From: Lota lota
Lineage: Eukaryota > Chordata > Actinopteri > Gadiformes > Lotidae
Direction: 5' to 3'
DNA length: 64,000 nucleotides
NCBI GenBank assembly: GCA_026745465.1
Contig: JACYXH010000772.1
Coordinates: 9,714,616 to 9,778,615, forward strand
Below are positions 13,034 through 22,689 of this stretch, in pieces. A program made the position numbers and the translations under genes. Under the pieces are notes generated by a model. That model was not told where the DNA came from. It made no database searches and saw only the letters and a program-made list of their open reading frames with translations. The stretch's first letter is position 1. Every line of letters begins with the position of its first letter.

Positions 13034-13050
13034 CCCCCCCCCCCCCCCCC
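13034..13050. repeat. Poly-C run (17 nt)
   Basis: Uninterrupted C run, followed at 13070-13090 by a short CA tract. Confidence 0.9.
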
Positions 13051-13185
13051 ACCCTGGTCAACTGCTCCACACACACACACACACACACATAAACGCACAG
13101 ATACAGACTAACGCAAACACACACAACATGCAGGCCAGCACACACTCAAACTCACACTCTCACATACACATGCGCACACACACAA

Positions 13186-13186
<1 letters not shown>

Positions 13187-13250
<64 letters not shown>
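13187..13250. repeat. (CA)32 microsatellite
   Basis: 64 bp of perfect CA, with degenerate CA-rich sequence before it from about 13120. Confidence 0.95.
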
Positions 13251-13251
<1 letters not shown>

Positions 13252-13301
13252 TGTATAGGTCTGATTCATCTTCTATGATCAGAATGTTTCTAGTCCCTGA
13301 G

Positions 13302-13405
13302 ACAGGATAGCCAAAAGATTCTGGGTTCTAACCCCTATGTCCTCAGTCTAGCTGTAGGCTACCCTGAGCAAGATGCCCTTACCCCTACCTGCTCCTAAAT
13401 GACAT
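13302..13405 (+). mobile_element. tRNA-derived SINE copy (fragment)
   Basis: Contains AGCCAAAAGATTCTGGGTTC (B-box region), then a TAGGCTACCCTGAGCAAGATGCC-like block and CTACCTGCTCCTAAATGAC, the same order as in the full copies at 18373 and 55464. The tail is missing. Confidence 0.7.
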
Positions 13406-13791
13406 GATAATAACTATACATTGTTTTGCATAAAAAAAGCAACAAACCAGTAGTCTGTTCTTAAGAGGGATGAACTTAGTATGACAGCCAAAATGACAGT
13501 TGATTGCTAGTTTTTCATTTCTACTCGTACAGCCGCTATCATGGTGTTAAATAGAAGCGGCTTCACACGTAACATTTAGAGAGTGAGATGTCTCTCTCTT
13601 TCAGTCGGTCGCTGCTGCTCTCTCCTTCGCCCACATTGAGCAGCGTCGTAGCGTAGCAGGATGGAGGAGGAGGGCGCCGCCCACTCCCTCGCCATGCATC
13701 TCCTCGTTGGCCTCCTGCCAAACGCTTCTTCATCCTAGTCCTGATATGTATCTGCTCTGTGAAGCCCGGCGAGGAATATCTTAGTTATAAA

Positions 13792-14100
13792 CAGTTAGCA
13801 TTATAATCATAGTGACACAGAGACAATTAGCAATATAGTTCGATGTATAGAGACAGTTAGCATTATAGTCATAGAGACACAGAGACAGTTAGCATTATTA
13901 TCATAGAGACATAGAGACAGTTAGCATTATAGTCAGAGATGTATGGAGACAGTTAGCATTATAGTCATAGAGACACAGAAACAGTTAGCATTATAGTCAG
14001 AGAGACACAGAGAGTTAGCTTTATAGTTGGAGGTGTATAGAGATAGTTAGGATTCTAGTCAGAGACACAGATAGGTAGCATTCTAGTCATAGAGACATGC
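13792..14100. repeat. About 31-bp minisatellite (GACAGTTAGCATTATAGTCA core)
   Basis: About ten diverged copies of GAGACAGTTAGCATTATAGT-type units, several alternating with CATAGAGACACA. Just downstream (14096-14170) inverted pieces of the same unit occur (GCTAACTGTCT), so the array has partly folded back on itself. Confidence 0.85.
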
Positions 14101-14587
14101 TAACTGTCTACAATTTCAACTATATCTATGACTATTATTCTCACTGTCTCTGTGACTATAACGCTTACCAAGCATTAAAGCCGCAGAGACAGTGAGCATA
14201 GTTATTAGTAAAGCATTAGTGGAGACATTATACTATGAGAGAGCTACAGACACGTTTAGCATTATAGTCATAGAGACGGTTGACCAATACTCTGGTAGCC
14301 TACAGATAAACAAGAAGAAAACCCATTAAGGGCAAACCTTAACATGAAACCTACTTTGAGTCAAAACAGTTGATAATGAAAGCACTGCCGTTGTTGTTCA
14401 GTTGATGAGCGCCATCACCCTGATGAGATCAGATGGTCAGATGGTGTCAGGTGTGGGGGTGGGGCGGTATTTTGACCCTGGCGAGTATGGGGGTGGGGGG
14501 GGGGTGTATGGCCTTGGGGTCTGGCCACGTGCTGCTTGGGCTAATTTGTGCTTTTAAGCTAAAAAGCAACAGAAGGATTGTTTGTTG

Positions 14588-14651
14588 CAAACTCAATCAA
14601 TGTCTCACGGGACGTGAGACGGATCCATCAAACTGGTATTGATTGAGTTTG
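14588..14651. repeat. Nested inverted repeats
   Basis: Outer arms CAAACTCAATCAAT (14588-14601) and its exact complement (14638-14651) enclose a second hairpin GTCTCAC (14602-14608) / GTGAGAC (14614-14620) that starts at the very next base. Confidence 0.85.
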
Positions 14652-14954
14652 GAGGGCACCGGGAGTGCATCTGAACCAGGTCTGAACAGCCAGACTCTGT
14701 GCATGTTAAGGCTTATAGCGTTGCCCTCTTTGACTGCATTGATCCGGACGAGAAAATGGCCGCCGTTTAGTCGGCTTTACAGCCGCTTAGTGAGCTGTTG
14801 TGTGTTCCTTTTGTTTTTTAAAGTGTAGCGGAGACCGAGAAGTATTACGACCGCGTATGGCCACCTCCTCCTCCTCCACCACGCCCACTCCACCTCCTCC
14901 TCCTCCATCTCCTCCTCATTAATTCATTGTAGTAATTTATTCGTGTTTATCAGT

Positions 14955-15090
14955 GCATGCAGTGAATTCAGATACATGTCGATAAGGAGCAAGTAGAGGT
15001 TAGGGCGTCTTTCTCAAGGATGCCTACTGGTAGACTGGGGACATTGGGGATCAAACCTGGAACCCTTCGGCTGGGTAGTCGAACACCTTC
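14955..15090 (-). mobile_element. tRNA-derived SINE copy, reverse
   Basis: Read on the minus strand it carries the CAGCCGAAGGGTTCC block, a degenerate B box, the GGCATCCTTGAGAAAGA centre and the GACATGTATCTGAATTCACT tail shared by the other copies. Confidence 0.72.
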
Positions 15091-15375
15091 GCCCAAAGAT
15101 TCCCCACCTTTTTTGGGCCTAGGCTGGAGCCCTATAGGAATGTAAATCCTTGCAATCCCAACTTTTTACTTTTTTTGTGCATCGTTTTAACCATAGTGAA
15201 CGTGTCCGCATTGCGCCATGCTAAATGCTAAAAGTACAAATTTACCCAAATTTCCTGTCTGGGATTGATAAAGTACTATGTTATCTCATCTTATCTCTTA
15301 TGTTAGCACTAGCACACTAGTCGTTTGGTTCTAGCTCGTTTGGTTCTAGCTCGTTTCTCAAAGTGTTTTAATGAC

Positions 15376-15551
<176 letters not shown>

Positions 15552-15552
15552 G

Positions 15553-15796
15553 ACGGTCGCTCGGCCCACACGCCCCGCTCGCTGGGCTCGGACCTCCAGA
15601 ACTCCACCACCGCCTCGTCGTCGGCTCTGCTGGGCAGCGAGCGCAAGCCGTCGGCGCCGATCCATTCCTCGCAGCCCGTGCTCTTTACGTTCGACGTGCC
15701 GCTCCGCCACGTGCACCATGGCTCCCTGTCCAACAGCGCCCCCCAGGACTACCTCCTGCTTCACCAGTGTATGAGCAGGAAGTCCGAGAGCGCGCG
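15553..15796 (+). CDS. GAB2: GAB2 exon 3 (linker after PH domain)
   Basis: This exon encodes the stretch just after the PH domain. It begins after TCTTCCAG with two bases that complete a split codon (phase 1) and ends within an Arg codon before GTAAGG (phase 2); the next exon supplies the last base. Recognisable GAB2 blocks are ERKPSAP, HSSQPVLFTF, LSNSAPQDYL and LHQCMSRKSESAR, each matching human GAB2 with few changes (for example HSSQPTLFTF and LHQCISRRAENAR). The segment links the membrane-binding PH domain to the docking tail and is rich in Ser/Thr. A long pyrimidine microsatellite forms its acceptor, and a 28-nt poly-C run starts 14 nt after the exon end. Identity is secure; the exon number is by comparison with the ten-exon human gene. 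Confidence 0.92.
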
Positions 15797-15809
15797 GTAA
15801 GGGTCGCGA

Positions 15810-15837
15810 CCCCCCCCCCCCCCCCCCCCCCCCCCCC
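15810..15837. repeat. Poly-C run (28 nt)
   Basis: Uninterrupted C run, 14 nt after the end of GAB2 exon 3. Confidence 0.93.
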
Positions 15838-16740
15838 ACATGCTCAGGCGTCCTGTGTGTGTGTGTGTGTGTGTTTCCTGTGGTCCCCGTAACACAGGTC
15901 ACCTGACAGGTTTACAGCTCTTCCTCAGGACCCCATGGGTATGTGTGGGTGGGTGTGTGTATGTGTGGATGTGTGTGTGTGTGTGTTTGGGGGGGTGATG
16001 AACCAGAGTCCAGGAAGCGCCCACACTGTGTGTTGTTTGCTCTTTGTTTGTTTGTCTGTGTGTATGTGTGTCTATATTTGTGTTTGTGCGTGCACTTGTC
16101 TCTATGTGTGTGTGTGTGTGTGTGTTTGTGTATGATTGATCCAGAAGCTGCTGATCATTTTTATTGAATATTATTCATGCATATTAGCTTTCATTACTCA
16201 GTTTTTTACACGTCAGCTTCAAAAACCCATACTGATTCCACCTTTACTTAGCTTTACACATGTATGTATTTCTATAAAGGTATAAACACTGGCTTCTGTG
16301 TGCTGGGTGGCTGCACTCCCTGTCTGTAATATTTATATTAATATCCCAAGCCATCGTTGTACTTTTCCATTATGAGGCAGGGCCTCGGAGTCAAAGCAGC
16401 TTTAATAATGCCATTCAGGCATGGATGATCAATGAGGCTGGAGACTGCAATCTATCAGCCCTGCAGGGGTAGACTCAGCCTGGGCACCCGGTCCACCGCT
16501 CTCCCCTCCCAGACATGTACACATAAATCTAGTGTCTGGGCCCAGCAGGAAGTCAACCCCTCATCATCCATCCTTTATGCGGACAGAGACGGTGGTGATG
16601 TTCCTCTACTGGTTGCAGTGATGGGGTTGTGGGTGTTGAGCAGTGGAGTGTCCGGACTTATTTATTACAAGTGGCACAGAATAACACGTAACTTAACAAA
16701 ATGAATACTCGGGCATGCCAATCAAATCTTTGGCATTTAG

Positions 16741-16990
16741 ATGGAGACAAGGGTTGGTTGTGGTGCTGTTGGTTGAAGTGGTGGTGGAGGAGGTGATGTT
16801 GGTTGCTGTTGCGGTGGTAGTTGTAGTGTTGGTGGTGGTTGAGGTGGTGATAAATGGGCGTTGGTAGGGGAGGTGGTGGTTGGGTAGGGGTGCTGATGAT
16901 AGTGAAAGTTGAGTAGAGGAGGTGTTGGTGGAGTAGGGGTGGTGTTGGTGGTGGTTGAGCAGGGGAGGTGGTGGTGGAGAGAAGGTGGTG
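16741..16990. repeat. GGTGGTGTTGGTGG-like minisatellite
   Basis: About 250 bp of diverged GGT/GTT/GAG words. The minus strand reads a long His/Gln/Asn/Pro frame, which I take as a repeat artefact. Confidence 0.8.
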
Positions 16991-17424
16991 ATGATGGGTC
17001 ATCCTTTTGCTGTGAACCTTCCACAATGTGTTATGGGTTAATGAAACCATGATGACGGCGAACAGGGATGATGTACATGAGTTATTGATGAATTATTATG
17101 GGTTGTGAGGAGACGTCAGAGCTGGCGATGTTTGACGCCACAACATGTCTCTGTGACATAGAACGCTAACAATAACTGCCATCAAGCGACGTATAGCTAG
17201 TTGATGTACATCGACCAAATGTCATTAGCCTTTGTTGCATGGATGTGGTGTCATGATTTGTAATTGTAATGCCTCTCTGAGGACATCTAGTCTTCACCGT
17301 GGCTAACCATTGCAGGCGTCTTCTATGCTAACTGTCTTCTAATGTCTAAACCGTTGGGTTGTCACTGTACTTGGCACTCAAGGTCAAGGTCCCGTCAAGA
17401 AGAAGCTGAATAACTTGGTCATTT

Positions 17425-17660
17425 CCCAGGCTAACTCAGACTAGCCATGGCAATCTCAGACTAGTCCAGGCTAACTCGAGCTAGACAAGGCCATCTCAGG
17501 CTAATTGAGGCTAACTCGGATTGCCCAGGCTGACTCACGTGAGTGCAGGCTTACTTAATCTAGCTCATGCTTACCCAGGCTACCCCAAGATAACTCAGAC
17601 TAATCCAGGCTATCGCACACTAACTCAGGCTTACACAGGCTAACTTAGGCTATGCCAGGA
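17425..17660. repeat. CAGGCTAACTCAGACTA-like minisatellite
   Basis: Roughly twenty diverged copies of a 10-12-bp CAGGCTAACT unit. Confidence 0.8.
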
Positions 17661-17914
17661 TGTGAGACTGTGGGAAAGGATAATAATATTATAACCCTTC
17701 CAGCTTAGTGGGCCTCTATCCTTCAGCGTGGTTATGTGAAAATCGTTCATTATCATAATATTATGACATGGTTCCAGTGATATAATGGTGTGGCAGTTGG
17801 GCGTTGGGTTCAACTAAAAACGGAGAACTACAGTAGTTCTACAGTGAACTCTAGTGGCCACTTTGTGATTCACGTCCAATATGCCAAAACATGCATTTAG
17901 GTTTGTTTTATTTA

Positions 17915-17955
17915 ACCCTTTTATCCAAAGTGACTTACACAAGAGTGGTTGAGAA
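17915..17955 (-). mobile_element. SINE/LINE-type 3' tail fragment
   Basis: TTTTATCCAAAGTGACTTAC is the reverse of the AAGTCGCTTTGGATAAAA tail found in other copies here and common in fish retroelements. Confidence 0.5.
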
Positions 17956-18372
17956 GCATTAAAGCATACAATCGACTACAAATGTAAGTGCTCCACAATC
18001 AGGTTTCCTAAAAGCAATCAGATATGAAGATGTATAGGAAGCTGTAGGAATAAAAAGCAAGAGTTGGGTATTTTTGTTTATATATATTTTATATCAAGTG
18101 TTAGAGTCTGTGATCGGTAAAAACCACAACAGAAGAACAAAAATGTACAATGTACATCAACATATAACAATGGAGCAACAGCGGACATAATATTAGATGG
18201 TTGTAGATGCTGTTGTTCGAAGGCTTGTTGAAGAGACGCTGGCAGGGACATTGGTAGGAGATGCAAGCTGCTCCGTCTGAGAAGAAACTGGTAGATCTAG
18301 CGGGAAGATATATTAAAGACTGGTGTATTCTGTGGTGTGTGGGTGTATGTGTGTGATTGTGAGTGGGTGGGT

Positions 18373-18545
18373 GGCAGGATGGTGTAGTGGTTTGAGGTGG
18401 TTGAAGGCCAGCTGAAAAATACTGGGTTCGATCTCCATCCTCAAAAACCTACCAGTAGGCATCCTTGAGCAACATACCCTAACTTCTACCTGCCCCTTAA
18501 TGACTTGTATCTGAATTCACTGTAAGTCACTTTGATACAAGTGAC
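18373..18545 (+). mobile_element. tRNA-derived SINE copy (near complete)
   Basis: Begins GGCAGGATGGTGTAGTGGTT (A-box-like), followed by CAGCTGAAAAATACTGGGTT and a near-consensus B box, then the GTAGGCATCCTTGAGCAA centre, CTACCTGCCCCTTAATGACT and a TGTATCTGAATTCACTGTAA tail. The internal Pol III promoter pattern marks a tRNA-derived SINE. Confidence 0.8.
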
Positions 18546-18842
18546 ACCTTTCTTTTGGCTTGTATACCCCCAGTATCCCTTTATCAACACCAAACCTTTC
18601 CTTTTGAACTAATACTATACTATTATCATTTATCATCAGTTGTTAGCATTAATATTGTAGTGGCCTAAGTGTTTAAAATGGATTAAGAGAGGCGTACTTC
18701 TATTTCTGGTCTTAACTTTATTGATCAGCAGCAATCATTAGTTCATATTTAATGTTATGTCGTGCATGTGATGTTAGTTTTGTTTGGGAATCGCTGTGCT
18801 AAACGACATCCTCAATCGTGAATCCATATGTGTGTGTTCTAG

Positions 18843-19447
18843 GAGTGCCAGCTTCTCCCAGTCCACGCGCAGCAGCCTGTTCATGGGCAGCGACTCGGCC
18901 GTCCAGAAGCTGTCCCACGGCCTGTCCCACTGTCTGAACGGCACCGGCGCCCACCTCCAGGGCTTCTACAGCCTGCCCAAGCCGGGCAAACACCACCTGG
19001 CCGCTCACCACGACCCCTCGGCCGGGGAGGCCTGCTACGTGCTGCCGCGCAGCTACGGCTCCGACGCCAACGCCCTGGACCTGGAGAACGACGAGGACGA
19101 GGAGGAGGTGTACACGTTCAAGACGCCCTGCAACGCCCTGGCCGCCGGCGCGTCGGCGCACGGCGAACGCCCGTCGGACAACTACGACCTGCCGACGACG
19201 CCGGGCTCCTTCTACCAGATCCCGCGCACCTTCGACAAGAACCACAACTCCCTGACGCCGTCCAGCTCCGAGTCGTCGTGCGTGGCCCCGCCGCCGCGGC
19301 CCCCCAAGCCCAGCCAGGGGTCCGACAGCCAATGGGGGAGCCCGCAGTCGGCGGGGAGCCAGAACGGGGAGGTGCCGGCCAACGGCGTGTCCGTGATACC
19401 GCGGCGGAACACGCTGCCCGCCGTGGAGAACATCAGACTGCATCGAG
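18843..19447 (+). CDS. GAB2: GAB2 exon 4 (GRB2-binding and 14-3-3 region)
   Basis: This is the largest GAB2 exon, 605 nt. It starts one base before the AGT codon (finishing the Arg codon split by the intron) and ends one base into a Gly codon before GTACGT. In order it reads SASFSQSTRSS; VQKLSHG with CLNGTG; GFYSLPKP; a CYVLP tyrosine motif; an acidic run leading to VYTFKTP; YDLPTTPGSFYQIPRTFDKNH; the proline-rich APPPRPPKPSQ, the first GRB2 SH3-binding site; WGSPQ; and IPRRNTLPAVENIRLHR. The Thr of RRNTLPA (codon at 19411) matches human Thr391, a 14-3-3 docking site that releases GAB2 from GRB2. The YDLP (Tyr codon 19183) has no tyrosine counterpart in human GAB2 but resembles YDIP in GAB1. 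Strong GC bias, high confidence. Confidence 0.95.
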
Positions 19448-20049
19448 GTACGTCGCCGCTAGCCGGAAAACACAGAGATAATAATAATAATACCATAGAT
19501 AATGCATATAGAGCTTTACCACACACTTAAAGATACTTTGCAATGGCAATACAATACAAGAGTAAAAAAAAAACATCAAATGTCAATACAAAGTCATGTT
19601 AAAACATTTAAAAACTGTGAAGCAAATTAATGAACTGCTATTGTCATTCTTTTCCACCGGATAACGTGACCATTTATTTTCAACAAGGGATAATGTACAG
19701 TGGGTCATTAGTGTGAAATTGTGTTTATTTTTGCAAAAATGAACATTATCCCACTTATTACATGGTTACTAACTAAAGAAATCAATGATTATTATATAGA
19801 ATTAACATAATATATGTTACATATAAATGTAACAAACTAAAAAGAAATCATGGTGGAATAGCATTCATAGCAACGGTCTGTTATTCATAGCAGGGGTCTG
19901 CTTTACAGAAATAACAGCCGGCTTAGTGCCGTGCTTGACCAATCAGTATTTAATATATCAGTATAATGTGTAATAAATGGTTATAACATGAGATCGACAG
20001 GGCTGCAGTAGTTTTTGGTGTGCACGTAAATATGGATTTACTTCCCCAG
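19448..20049 (+). other. GAB2: GAB2 intron 4
   Basis: 602 bp, GTACGT donor and CTTCCCCAG acceptor, AT-rich. Apart from a short ATAATAATAA stretch near 19476 nothing distinctive is seen. Confidence 0.85.
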
Positions 20050-20147
20050 GCTCCTCCTTTGAAACCAACAACCACCAACGCCCCGTCTATTTCAACAACG
20101 CCGGCCAATCGGTGGAGTCGGTCAACGATGGCTACAGCTCATACCTG
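20050..20147 (+). CDS. GAB2: GAB2 exon 5
   Basis: 98 nt from the CCCCAG acceptor to GTGAGT. It starts with two bases completing a Gly codon and ends in phase 0. It encodes HR-GSSFETNNHQRPVYF and then ESVNDGYSSYL, aligning with the weakly conserved human segment that begins ASSCETYEYPQR and ends SDGVGSFL. Two tyrosines (VYF and GYSSYL) are present; the second pair has no obvious human equivalent. The exon is short, but both splice sites and both phases fit its neighbours exactly. Confidence 0.85.
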
Positions 20148-20207
20148 GTGAGTCACGTGCACATGCTCTCGCGCTACTGGTGTTCTGTGGTAGAACCAGT
20201 TCCCCTA

Positions 20208-20325
20208 AAGAGCTTTACGGTGAATTACAGTCACAGCTAAGGGGTTAGGCTTGTTAAGCTCAAGCATCCAATCAGGGATCGAAACCAGCAACCGTGTGCC
20301 TATGAGACAAACACACCATTGTGCA
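20208..20325 (-). mobile_element. tRNA-derived SINE copy, reverse, degraded
   Basis: Contains TTACGGTGAATTACAG, a GGGGTTAGG block and GGGATCGAAACCAGCAACC, the reverse of the B-box region, in the same order as the copy at 20345. Highly diverged. Confidence 0.5.
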
Positions 20326-20344
20326 GGTTTACTATTTACTCTTT

Positions 20345-20530
20345 AGTCATGTAGCTGATGTTTTTATCCACAGCGTCTTACGGTGAATGTAGGGACACAT
20401 CATTAAGGAGCAGGTAGGGGCTTAGGACATCTTGCTAAAGGATGCCTACAGGTTGAACTGTGTGTATTGTGGATCGAACCCAGAGCCTTTCAGTTGGTTC
20501 AAAGCGATCGGCTCCTCAGCGTTCTAACAG
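20345..20530 (-). mobile_element. tRNA-derived SINE copy, reverse
   Basis: On the minus strand it shows a consensus B box (GGTTCGATCC within CTGGGTTCGATCCACAA), the GTAGGCATCCTTTAGCAAGA centre, CTACCTGCTCCTTAATGA and a TTCACCGTAAGACGC tail. Confidence 0.78.
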
Positions 20531-20567
20531 AGTAGGCTCACTTCCCGCTTCCTCTCCCTGCCACCAG

Positions 20568-20847
20568 AGAACCCGGGCGCCGCTGACACGCTCGGACAGC
20601 GGCAACTCGGACGACAACTACGTCCCGATGAACCCGGGCTCGTCCCCGCTGAGTGCCGTGCAGGCAGACAGCCCCAAGAACATCTACATCCCCATGAGCC
20701 CCGGCCCGCACCATTTCGACTTCCCGGGCTTCTCGGCGACGTTGCCCGCGCGCAAGGGCAGCGCCACCTCGCTGTGCCACCGGCCCGGCCGCCTCAGTGA
20801 CGTCATGCCGCCACCCATCAACCGCAACCTCAAGCCGAACCGCAAGT
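20568..20847 (+). CDS. GAB2: GAB2 exon 6 (two PI3K p85-docking motifs)
   Basis: 280 nt, from CTGCCACCAG to GTGAGT. It starts in phase 0 and ends one base into a Ser codon. It encodes RSDSGNSDDNYVPMNPGS with the first YxxM motif (Tyr codon 20619; human Tyr452) and IYIPMSPGPHHFDFPGF with the second (Tyr codon 20685; human Tyr476). Both bind the SH2 domains of the PI3-kinase p85 subunit when phosphorylated. It closes with PPINRNLKPNRK, the atypical RxxK motif bound by the C-terminal SH3 domain of GRB2. Both docking systems are intact, so the product should be competent for GRB2 and PI3K recruitment. Confidence 0.95.
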
Positions 20848-21309
20848 GTGAGTTGTCATGACAACAGCTGTTTGCACCTTCATTGAGTTCTCACTTGTGT
20901 ATGTACTGTATGTACTATGTAGTTCTTTTTTGAGGGCTTTAGCATTCTTGCGTTTTTGTTTTTTTGTGCTGACATTCTCATCACCCTAACACGGCGAGTA
21001 TTGACATGTTTAAAGCGTGTTGCGTTGGCATGTCCTTAGTGTGTTGTATTGACAGGTTTATAGCGCATTGTCTCAACATGTCCGATAAAGTATTTTGTAT
21101 TGACATGACCTCGATGTGTTGTGTTGACATGACGACACAACTTGTTCTGTGGAATTCTCCATGTTGTGTTTTCACGTGTCCGTCACATTTTATTGACAAC
21201 AGCGTTTTGTGTAGAAGTGCTTATGTTGTGTTACCATGTTTGAAGATTTTTAATTGTATTGACATGCTCTTGGACTGTTGTGTTAACGTGCTGGTCTTGT
21301 CCCCCACAG
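20848..21309 (+). other. GAB2: GAB2 intron 6
   Basis: 462 bp with GTGAGT donor and CCCCCACAG acceptor. Most of it (about 20997-21300) consists of diverged ~30-bp units built around GTGTTGTATTGACATGT. Confidence 0.75.
20997..21300. repeat. About 30-bp minisatellite (TGTTGTATTGACATGT-like)
   Basis: About ten diverged units, readable as repeated GTGTTGTATTGACATG words at 21040, 21097, 21121, 21257 and others. Confidence 0.65.
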
Positions 21310-21400
21310 CGAAGCCAACCCCTCTGGATCTGAGGACCAATGGAATCATCGATGAGCTGCCCTTCAAGAGCCCTGTCACCATGTCCTGGACCAGACCCAT
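21310..21400 (+). CDS. GAB2: GAB2 exon 7
   Basis: 91 nt. It begins with two bases that finish the Ser codon after NRK and encodes KPTPLDLRTNGIIDELPFKSPVTMSW, closely matching human KPTPLDLRNNTVIDELPF. It ends two bases into a Met codon before GTGAGT. The basic residues around the exon 6/7 junction complete the GRB2 C-SH3 site. A (CA)26 array begins 13 nt after the exon end, within the zone where CA-rich binding proteins such as hnRNP L can influence donor choice. Confidence 0.94.
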
Positions 21401-21405
21401 GTGAG

Positions 21406-21412
<7 letters not shown>

Positions 21413-21464
<52 letters not shown>
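21413..21464. repeat. (CA)26 microsatellite
   Basis: 52 bp of perfect CA starting 13 nt after the end of GAB2 exon 7. Confidence 0.95.
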
Positions 21465-21465
<1 letters not shown>

Positions 21466-21640
21466 CTTACTCACACACACACATCATACACACACACCAC
21501 ACACACCACACACACACATCATACACACACACCATACACACACACATCATACACACACGCCACACACACACACACACACACGCACGCACGCACGCACAAA
21601 CACACACACCATACACACACACACCATATACACACACAAC

Positions 21641-21672
<32 letters not shown>

Positions 21673-21780
21673 CATACACACACATCATACACAAACATAC
21701 ACCATACACACACACACACATCACACACAAAAACACACACCACACACACACACCATACATACACACACGTCATACACACA
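21465..21780. repeat. Degenerate CACACACATCATACACAC satellite
   Basis: About 315 bp of CA-rich words interrupted by CATCATAC and CACCATAC at irregular 10-25-bp spacing. Confidence 0.85.
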
Positions 21781-21834
21781 CTTTTATCCAGACACTCTCA
21801 CTATCTCTCTACCTCTAATGGGTCCGATTGCAGC

Positions 21835-22155
21835 CCTGGGGGAAGGAGGTAGGAGGCAGAGGGTAGGGGAAAGCGAGTAGGAGGATGATGGAAGGGGGTA
21901 TGAGAAAGGGGATAGGAGGTAGTTTAAAAGGGGGTAGGAGGTAGATGGTAGGGTGTAGGAGGAACAATGAAGGGGGAGGAGGTAGTGGGTAGGAGACAGG
22001 GAAGATGTAGAGGGTAGGAGGTAGATGGTAGGGTGTAGAAGGGAGAGAGAAGGGTGTAGAAGATAGGGCGTAGGAGGAAGAATGAAGGGGGTAGGAGCTA
22101 GTGGGTAAGAGGAAGGAGGTTGGAGGTAGAAGGTAGGATCTAGGGTGTAGGTGGG
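21835..22155. repeat. GGAGGTAGAAGGTAGGGTGTA-like minisatellite
   Basis: Purine-rich units with repeated GTAGGAGGTAG and GGTAGGGTGTAGG words over about 320 bp. Confidence 0.85.
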
Positions 22156-22195
22156 ATTTATCAGCGTCCTCTCTGACGGCTCCTCTCTCTGACAG

Positions 22196-22298
22196 GCCTG
22201 CGATGAACTCCATGTCCTCCCAGCACTGCCGGCCCGTATCCACCCAGAGCATCACCAGCACCGACTCCGCAGACAGTGAAGAGAACTACGTTGCCATG
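22196..22298 (+). CDS. GAB2: GAB2 exon 8 (third p85-docking motif)
   Basis: 103 nt between CTCTGACAG and GTGAGA. The first base completes a Met codon, and it ends in phase 0. It encodes SSQHCRPVSTQSITSTDSAD then SEENYVAM; human GAB2 reads SSQYCRPISTQSITSTDSGD and SEENYVPM. The third YxxM (Tyr codon 22287; human Tyr584) is kept as a p85 consensus, but Pro at +2 is replaced by Ala, and the tyrosine of the human SQYCRP is His here. Confidence 0.95.
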
Positions 22299-22614
22299 GT
22301 GAGAACACACAGGGGAGGTCGCCCAGTTCACAGCCTCAGCACCACTTACTGGAAGGGCGGGTAGGGGTTATTATGGGATGGTTCAGATGTCTGTGGGTTG
22401 AATTTCTGACTAATGGCTGTGATGTTTGTATTCTTTCATTTTGTAATTGTTTTTGTGATCTTTTGATTTTTTTCTTCTTCTTCCTCTTTTTCCTCTTCTT
22501 CTTCTTCATCTTCTTTTTATTCCTGTTTGTTCTTTTTAATATTATAGTTGTTGTTGGGGCTGGAAGTGTTTGTTAGTGTTATTCTTATTAGTATTACTAT
22601 CATTGTTTTCTTGA

Positions 22615-22689
<75 letters not shown>

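Larger units (their letters stand above)
15797..18842 (+). other. GAB2: GAB2 intron 3
   Basis: About 3.0 kb with a GTAAGG donor and a TGTTCTAG acceptor. It holds a poly-C run (15810-15837), GT-rich sequence (15856-16130), a complex unique stretch (16320-16500), GGT-rich and CAGGCTAACT minisatellites, a SINE tail (17915-17955) and a near-complete SINE (18373-18545). No coding content is seen. Confidence 0.8.
20148..20567 (+). other. GAB2: GAB2 intron 5, largely two reverse SINEs
   Basis: 420 bp. Most of it (20208-20325 and 20345-20530) is two minus-strand SINE copies, the second ending only about 38 bp before the exon 6 acceptor. Confidence 0.75.
21401..22195 (+). other. GAB2: GAB2 intron 7, almost entirely repetitive
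   Basis: 795 bp. CA array (21413-21464), degenerate CA/CATCATACACAC satellite to 21780, and a GGAGGTAG-type minisatellite (21835-22155). Only about 70 bp are non-repetitive. Confidence 0.85.

Noticed and set aside
16658..17050. His/Gln/Asn/Pro-rich minus-strand frame
   Set aside because: Reading of a GGT-type minisatellite inside GAB2 intron 3.
18784..19530. 248-codon frame taken as a single gene with its own ATG
   Set aside because: It is GAB2 exon 4 extended through both splice sites. The 5' 59 nt and the part after 19447 are intron.
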